Positions 60,657-64,000 of a DNA stretch of 64,000 bases are shown here, piece by piece (the stretch's first letter is position 1; each line of letters starts with the position of its first letter). A model generated the notes under the pieces. The model was not told where the DNA came from and made no database searches. It worked only from the letters and a program-made list of their open reading frames with translations. The translations under genes and the position numbers were made by a program. Where the stretch lies: assembly GCA_027483795.1 (NCBI GenBank), contig JAIXTT010000112.1, positions 17,539-81,538 on the forward strand. Direction: 5' to 3'. The DNA is from Hyphomicrobiales bacterium. Its GTDB lineage: Bacteria; Pseudomonadota; Alphaproteobacteria; Rhizobiales; Beijerinckiaceae.

Positions 60657-61694
60657 TCAGCGCCGTACGAAGCCGACGATGTCCTTGACCGCGTTCATGG
60701 TCTCGCGGGCGATGACGCCCGCGCGTTCCGCGCCGTCCACGAGGATCGCGTCGATCGATGCGGGGTCGGCGACGAGGCGCTTCATCTCCCCGCCGATCGG
60801 GCCGAGCTTGGCCACCGATAGGTCGACGAGCGCCGCCTTGAAGGTCGAGAACTGCCCGCCGCCGAACTCCTTCAGCACCGCTTCGCGCGTCGTGTCGGCC
60901 AGCGCCGCATAGATGCCGACGAGATTGTCGGCCTCGGGGCGGTTTTCGAGCCCGGCCTCTTCGGAGGGCAGCGGCTCGGGATCGGTCTTCGCCTTGCGGA
61001 CCTTCTGGGCGATGGCGTCGGCGTCGTCGGAGAGATTGATGCGCGAATAATCGGACGGATCCGATTTCGACATCTTCTTCGTGCCGTCGCGCAGGCTCAT
61101 CACCCGCGTCGCAGGGCCTTGGATCAAGGGCTCGGGCTGCGGGAAGAAGGCGTCGCCGAAACCGTGCTTCGCGATCGAGGGTCCGAAATCGTTGTTGAAC
61201 TTCTGCGCGATGTCGCGGGCGAGTTCGAGGTGCTGCTTCTGGTCCTCGCCGACGGGGACATGGGTCGCGCGATAGACGAGGATGTCGGCCGCCATCAGCG
61301 CCGGATAGGCATAGAGGCCGACCGAGGCGTTCTCGCGGTCCTTGCCCGCCTTCTCCTTGAACTGCGTCATGCGGTTGAGCCAGCCGAGGCGGGCCACGCA
61401 GTTGAAGATCCAAGCGAGTTCCGCATGTTCGGGAACCTGGCTCTGGTTGAAGACGATGTGCTTCTTCGGGTCGATGCCGCAGGCGATGAAGGCCGCCGTG
61501 ACTTCACGGATGGAGTTGCGCAGCGCGTCCGGATCCTGCTGAACCGTGATCGCGTGGAGATCGACCACGCAATAGATGCAGTCATGCGTGTCCTGCAGCG
61601 CCACGAATTTGGTGATCGCGCCGAGGTAGTTGCCGAGGTGCAGATTGCCCGTCGGCTGCACGCCCGAAAACACGCGTTCCTTGAAACCGGCCAT
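60657..61694 (-). CDS. trpS: Tryptophanyl-tRNA synthetase
   Basis: 345 residues. Class I signatures: HIGH-type HLGNYLGA near residue 18 after FSGVQPTGN, and KMSKS in [11 protein letters not shown] near 205. Charges tRNA-Trp. Normal bacterial length. Follows murJ by 47 bp on the same strand, the usual Rhizobiales order. Confidence 0.97.
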   Translation of the reverse strand: MAGFKERVFSGVQPTGNLHLGNYLGAITKFVALQDTHDCIYCVVDLHAITVQQDPDALRNSIREVTAAFIACGIDPKKHIVFNQSQVPEHAELAWIFNCVARLGWLNRMTQFKEKAGKDRENASVGLYAYPALMAADILVYRATHVPVGEDQKQHLELARDIAQKFNNDFGPSIAKHGFGDAFFPQPEPLIQGPATRVMSLRDGTKKMSKSDPSDYSRINLSDDADAIAQKVRKAKTDPEPLPSEEAGLENRPEADNLVGIYAALADTTREAVLKEFGGGQFSTFKAALVDLSVAKLGPIGGEMKRLVADPASIDAILVDGAERAGVIARETMNAVKDIVGFVRR

Positions 61695-61741
61695 TGGCGA
61701 AGTCCTCTCGTTCGGCCGGGCTTATCGCAACGGTCGCGTCT

Positions 61742-63238
61742 TCACGCAAGCGGAGCGGGCGGGCGGCGGAAATCGGAGAGGCGCAGCGCGCCCGCGGCGA
61801 AGGCTGCGACGGCATAGACGGCCGCCCCGCCGCAGCACAGAAGCGCGAGCGCGCCGACGCGCATGAGCGTGCCCGCATCGGCGGCGAGCGCGGCGTCGAG
61901 ACGCCCGAGCCCGAAGACGACGGCCGCGGACATGGCGGCGGTCGCGAGGCTGCAGCGCACCAGATGCCCGGCCGGGCTTCGGCCCGGCGTCCACAGACCC
62001 GCCGCGACCAACCCCGCGACGAGCACCGCACATTGCACCGCCGCCCCGACCGCGATCGACAGCGCGATGCCGCCCGCGCCGAAACCGCGCAACGCGAGCG
62101 CCGCGACGAGGCCCGCCGCGAGGCCCGCACCCGTGGCGGCAAGGGCCGGACGGGGCGTCTCCCGGGCGAAGAAGGCGCTCGAAAGCACGCGCGCCGCGAC
62201 GGCGAAGGGCAGGCCCGCCGCCATCGCGGCGAGCGCCGATGCGGTGGCCGCCGCGTCCGCGGCGGTGAAGGAGCCGCGCTCGAACAGGATGCTCGCGATC
62301 GGTTCGGCAAGAAGCGCGAGCCCCGCCGCCGCCGGCAGTCCGACGAGAAAGGCGAGCGCGAGCGCCTTGTCGATCGCAGCGGAAAAAGCGGCCGAGCGGG
62401 CCGCATGACGGGCGAGTTCGGGAAGAGCGACGATCCCCGCGGCGGCGGCGACGAAGCCGAGCGGCAATTGCGCGACGCGATCCGCGTAATGGAGCCGAGA
62501 GACCGTGCCCGGCAGATCGGAGGCGACCTGCATCGCGATCAGCACGGCGAGCTGGGTCGAGGCGGCCACCACGAGGCCGGGACCGGCGAGGGACGCGAGA
62601 CGCTTCACTTCCGGCGACAGGCGCGGAAACGACAGGACGGGCGCGCGGGCCGAGCGCATCAGCGGAGGCAGCACCATCGCCGCCTGCACGAATCCGGCCG
62701 CCGCCGATCCGGCCGAGAGGATCGCCGCGGCACGCGCTTCGTCCCCGCCCGCGATCTCGTCGAGCGCGAGAAGAAGTCCGACGAGCAGGGCGTTCACGAC
62801 GACGGGCGACCACGACGCCCAGCCGAACCGCCCTTGTGCCACGAGCAGAGCCGAGGCGAGCGAAGCGAGGGTCGCGCCGATCACCAGCGGGAACGAGAGG
62901 CGAAGGCATAGTGCGGCGGTCGCGGCTTCGGGCCCGCCGGAAAAACCGGGAGCGAGAATGAAGACGAGGACGGGCGCGGCGATCTGGACCAGCGCCGTCA
63001 GCGCGACGAGACCGAGCGCGAAGGTCGACAGGGCCTCGCCCGCGAAACGCCGTGCGGCTTCGTCGCCGTCGCGTCGGGCGACGGCCTTTTCGACGGGCAC
63101 GACGCCCGCATGCAGCCCGCCCTCGCCGAGCACGCGCCGCACGAGGTTCGGGATGCGGAAGGCGATCGCGAAGGCGTCGGCCGCTGGGCCCGTTCCGAGC
63201 AGCGCCGCGGTGAGCAGGTCGCGCGCGAAGCCGAGCAC
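61742..63238 (-). CDS. murJ: Lipid II flippase MurJ (MviN)
   Basis: 498 residues from GTG 63238, the only standard start in frame. About fourteen membrane helices; FRIPNLVRRVLGEGG and the repeated helix pairs are typical MurJ. Flips lipid II across the inner membrane. MurJ homology clearly continues upstream of this GTG (ATVGLASAASRVLGFARD is in frame), up to a stop at 63371-63373; no ATG, GTG or TTG occurs there, so a CTG at 63322 (526 residues, standard length) is a candidate true start. Confidence 0.93.
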   Translation of the reverse strand: MLGFARDLLTAALLGTGPAADAFAIAFRIPNLVRRVLGEGGLHAGVVPVEKAVARRDGDEAARRFAGEALSTFALGLVALTALVQIAAPVLVFILAPGFSGGPEAATAALCLRLSFPLVIGATLASLASALLVAQGRFGWASWSPVVVNALLVGLLLALDEIAGGDEARAAAILSAGSAAAGFVQAAMVLPPLMRSARAPVLSFPRLSPEVKRLASLAGPGLVVAASTQLAVLIAMQVASDLPGTVSRLHYADRVAQLPLGFVAAAAGIVALPELARHAARSAAFSAAIDKALALAFLVGLPAAAGLALLAEPIASILFERGSFTAADAAATASALAAMAAGLPFAVAARVLSSAFFARETPRPALAATGAGLAAGLVAALALRGFGAGGIALSIAVGAAVQCAVLVAGLVAAGLWTPGRSPAGHLVRCSLATAAMSAAVVFGLGRLDAALAADAGTLMRVGALALLCCGGAAVYAVAAFAAGALRLSDFRRPPAPLA

Positions 63239-63376
63239 GCGCGAAGCGGCGGAGGCGAGACCGACGGTGGCGGTGTCGCGGGCGAGGCTTTCGGACGGTT
63301 CGGTCGAGGTCGGCGGGGTCAGGGGCGCGGGTCTCCGGAGGTCTTCGCTTCGCCCGATGCGGGAGACGGGATCACG

Positions 63377-64000
63377 TCAGAGAATGTAGCGGCTCAGATC
63401 CGCATTCTTCGCCAGATCGCCCACCGACTTCGTCACCAGTTCCGCGTCGATGACCACCGTCTCGCCCGCGCGGTCCGGGGCGGTGAAGCTGATCTCGTCG
63501 AGGACGCGCTCCAGAACCGTCTGGAGACGCCGCGCGCCGATGTTCTCGACCGTGGAATTCACCTGCACGGCGATCTTGGCCAGAGCGCCGATCGAGTCGT
63601 CGGTGAAGGACAAGGTCACGCCCTCGGTGCCCATCAGCGCGACATATTGCTTGATCAGGCTCGCCTCGGTGTCGGTCAGGATGCGACGGAAATCGTCCTC
63701 GTCGAGCGGGTTCAGCTCGACGCGGATCGGCAGGCGCCCCTGCAGTTCGGGCAGGAGGTCCGAAGGCTTCGAGACATGGAACGCGCCCGACGCGATGAAG
63801 AGGATGTGGTCCGTCTTCACCGGGCCGTGCTTGGTGGCGACCGTCGTGCCCTCGATGAGCGGAAGAAGATCGCGCTGTACGCCCTCGCGGGAGACGTCGC
63901 CGCCCTGCCGGCCGTCGCGGGCGCAGATCTTGTCGATCTCGTCGAGAAACACGATGCCGTCGTCTTCGACGGCGCGCAGCGCGTCCTGCACGATCCGGTC
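63377..64000 (-). CDS. hslU: ATP-dependent protease ATPase subunit HslU, 3' part (partial)
   Basis: 207 C-terminal residues are visible; the frame stays open to the right edge. [10 protein letters not shown] (Walker B), [43 protein letters not shown] (arginine-finger region) and the C-terminal [16 protein letters not shown], ending SRYIL, identify HslU. Works with the HslV peptidase. It is directly upstream of murJ on the same strand. Confidence 0.97.
   Translation of the reverse strand, partial: DRIVQDALRAVEDDGIVFLDEIDKICARDGRQGGDVSREGVQRDLLPLIEGTTVATKHGPVKTDHILFIASGAFHVSKPSDLLPELQGRLPIRVELNPLDEDDFRRILTDTEASLIKQYVALMGTEGVTLSFTDDSIGALAKIAVQVNSTVENIGARRLQTVLERVLDEISFTAPDRAGETVVIDAELVTKSVGDLAKNADLSRYIL

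Noticed and set aside
61742..63238. MurJ as the missing Wzx flippase of the polysaccharide cluster
   Set aside because: It lies over 12 kb away with trpS and hslU in the usual core-genome order, so it is the lipid II flippase. No Wzx candidate was found in the window.

Overview
The window is a GC-rich chromosomal segment of an alphaproteobacterium, most likely from the Hyphomicrobiales. I infer this from the housekeeping genes at the right end (secB next to a Tim44-domain gene, mltA-smr, glnD, trpS, murJ, hslU), from the many periplasmic-binding-protein transporters, and from the dense gene packing with 1-4 bp start/stop overlaps. No rRNA, tRNA, CRISPR array, insertion sequence or phage gene was seen. 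I cannot name a genus from the sequence alone.

Left third (1-33 kb) is catabolic. After a partial amidase and a secreted alpha/beta hydrolase, a long minus-strand operon (10606 to 2767) encodes a peptide-type ABC transporter, an RpiR regulator, a RidA protein and a D-serine dehydratase/D-threonine aldolase-like PLP enzyme. It is divergent from a metallo-amidohydrolase, with a perfect palindrome between them; this looks like uptake and breakdown of an N-acylated or D-amino-acid compound. Next come a sugar-acid locus (GntR regulator, binding protein, two permeases without an ATPase, a mandelate-racemase-type dehydratase and two unrecognised proteins), a small island with a CesT-like secretion chaperone beside a calpain-like cysteine protease, and an organic-acid locus (FAD 2-hydroxyacid dehydrogenase, HMG-CoA-lyase-like enzyme, class III CoA-transferase, TctCBA transporter). 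Scattered exported proteins and an aminotransferase follow.

Middle (34-51.5 kb) is an exopolysaccharide region. One minus-strand operon (37310 to 34305) encodes a STAS protein, a lipoprotein, a Wza-like SLBB protein and a BY-kinase-like protein that has lost its P-loop. It is divergent from a glycosyltransferase and a miniature sugar transferase lacking the catalytic core. A sigma-54 activator (39128-40558) follows. A second minus-strand operon (49641 to 40566) holds an O-antigen-ligase/polymerase-like protein, a SIS-domain enzyme, an acyltransferase, a glycosyltransferase, an exported GH-like protein, a lipoprotein and a Wzz-like protein. I see sigma-54 type -24/-12 elements ahead of both minus-strand operons and a weaker one ahead of the plus-strand pair. 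Between the first two promoters are two exact copies of a 13-bp near-palindrome, with a related inverted repeat upstream of the third. A divergently placed gene encodes a single HATPase-receiver-PP2C protein, a natural partner for the STAS protein. Together these suggest a sigma-54 and partner-switch controlled polysaccharide regulon.

Right end (51.5-64 kb) is core genome: glnD, grpE, a TRIC-type channel, alkB, secB, a Tim44-domain protein, mltA, smr, an XRE regulator, an adenosine/sugar kinase, trpS, murJ and the 3' part of hslU, which runs off the right edge.
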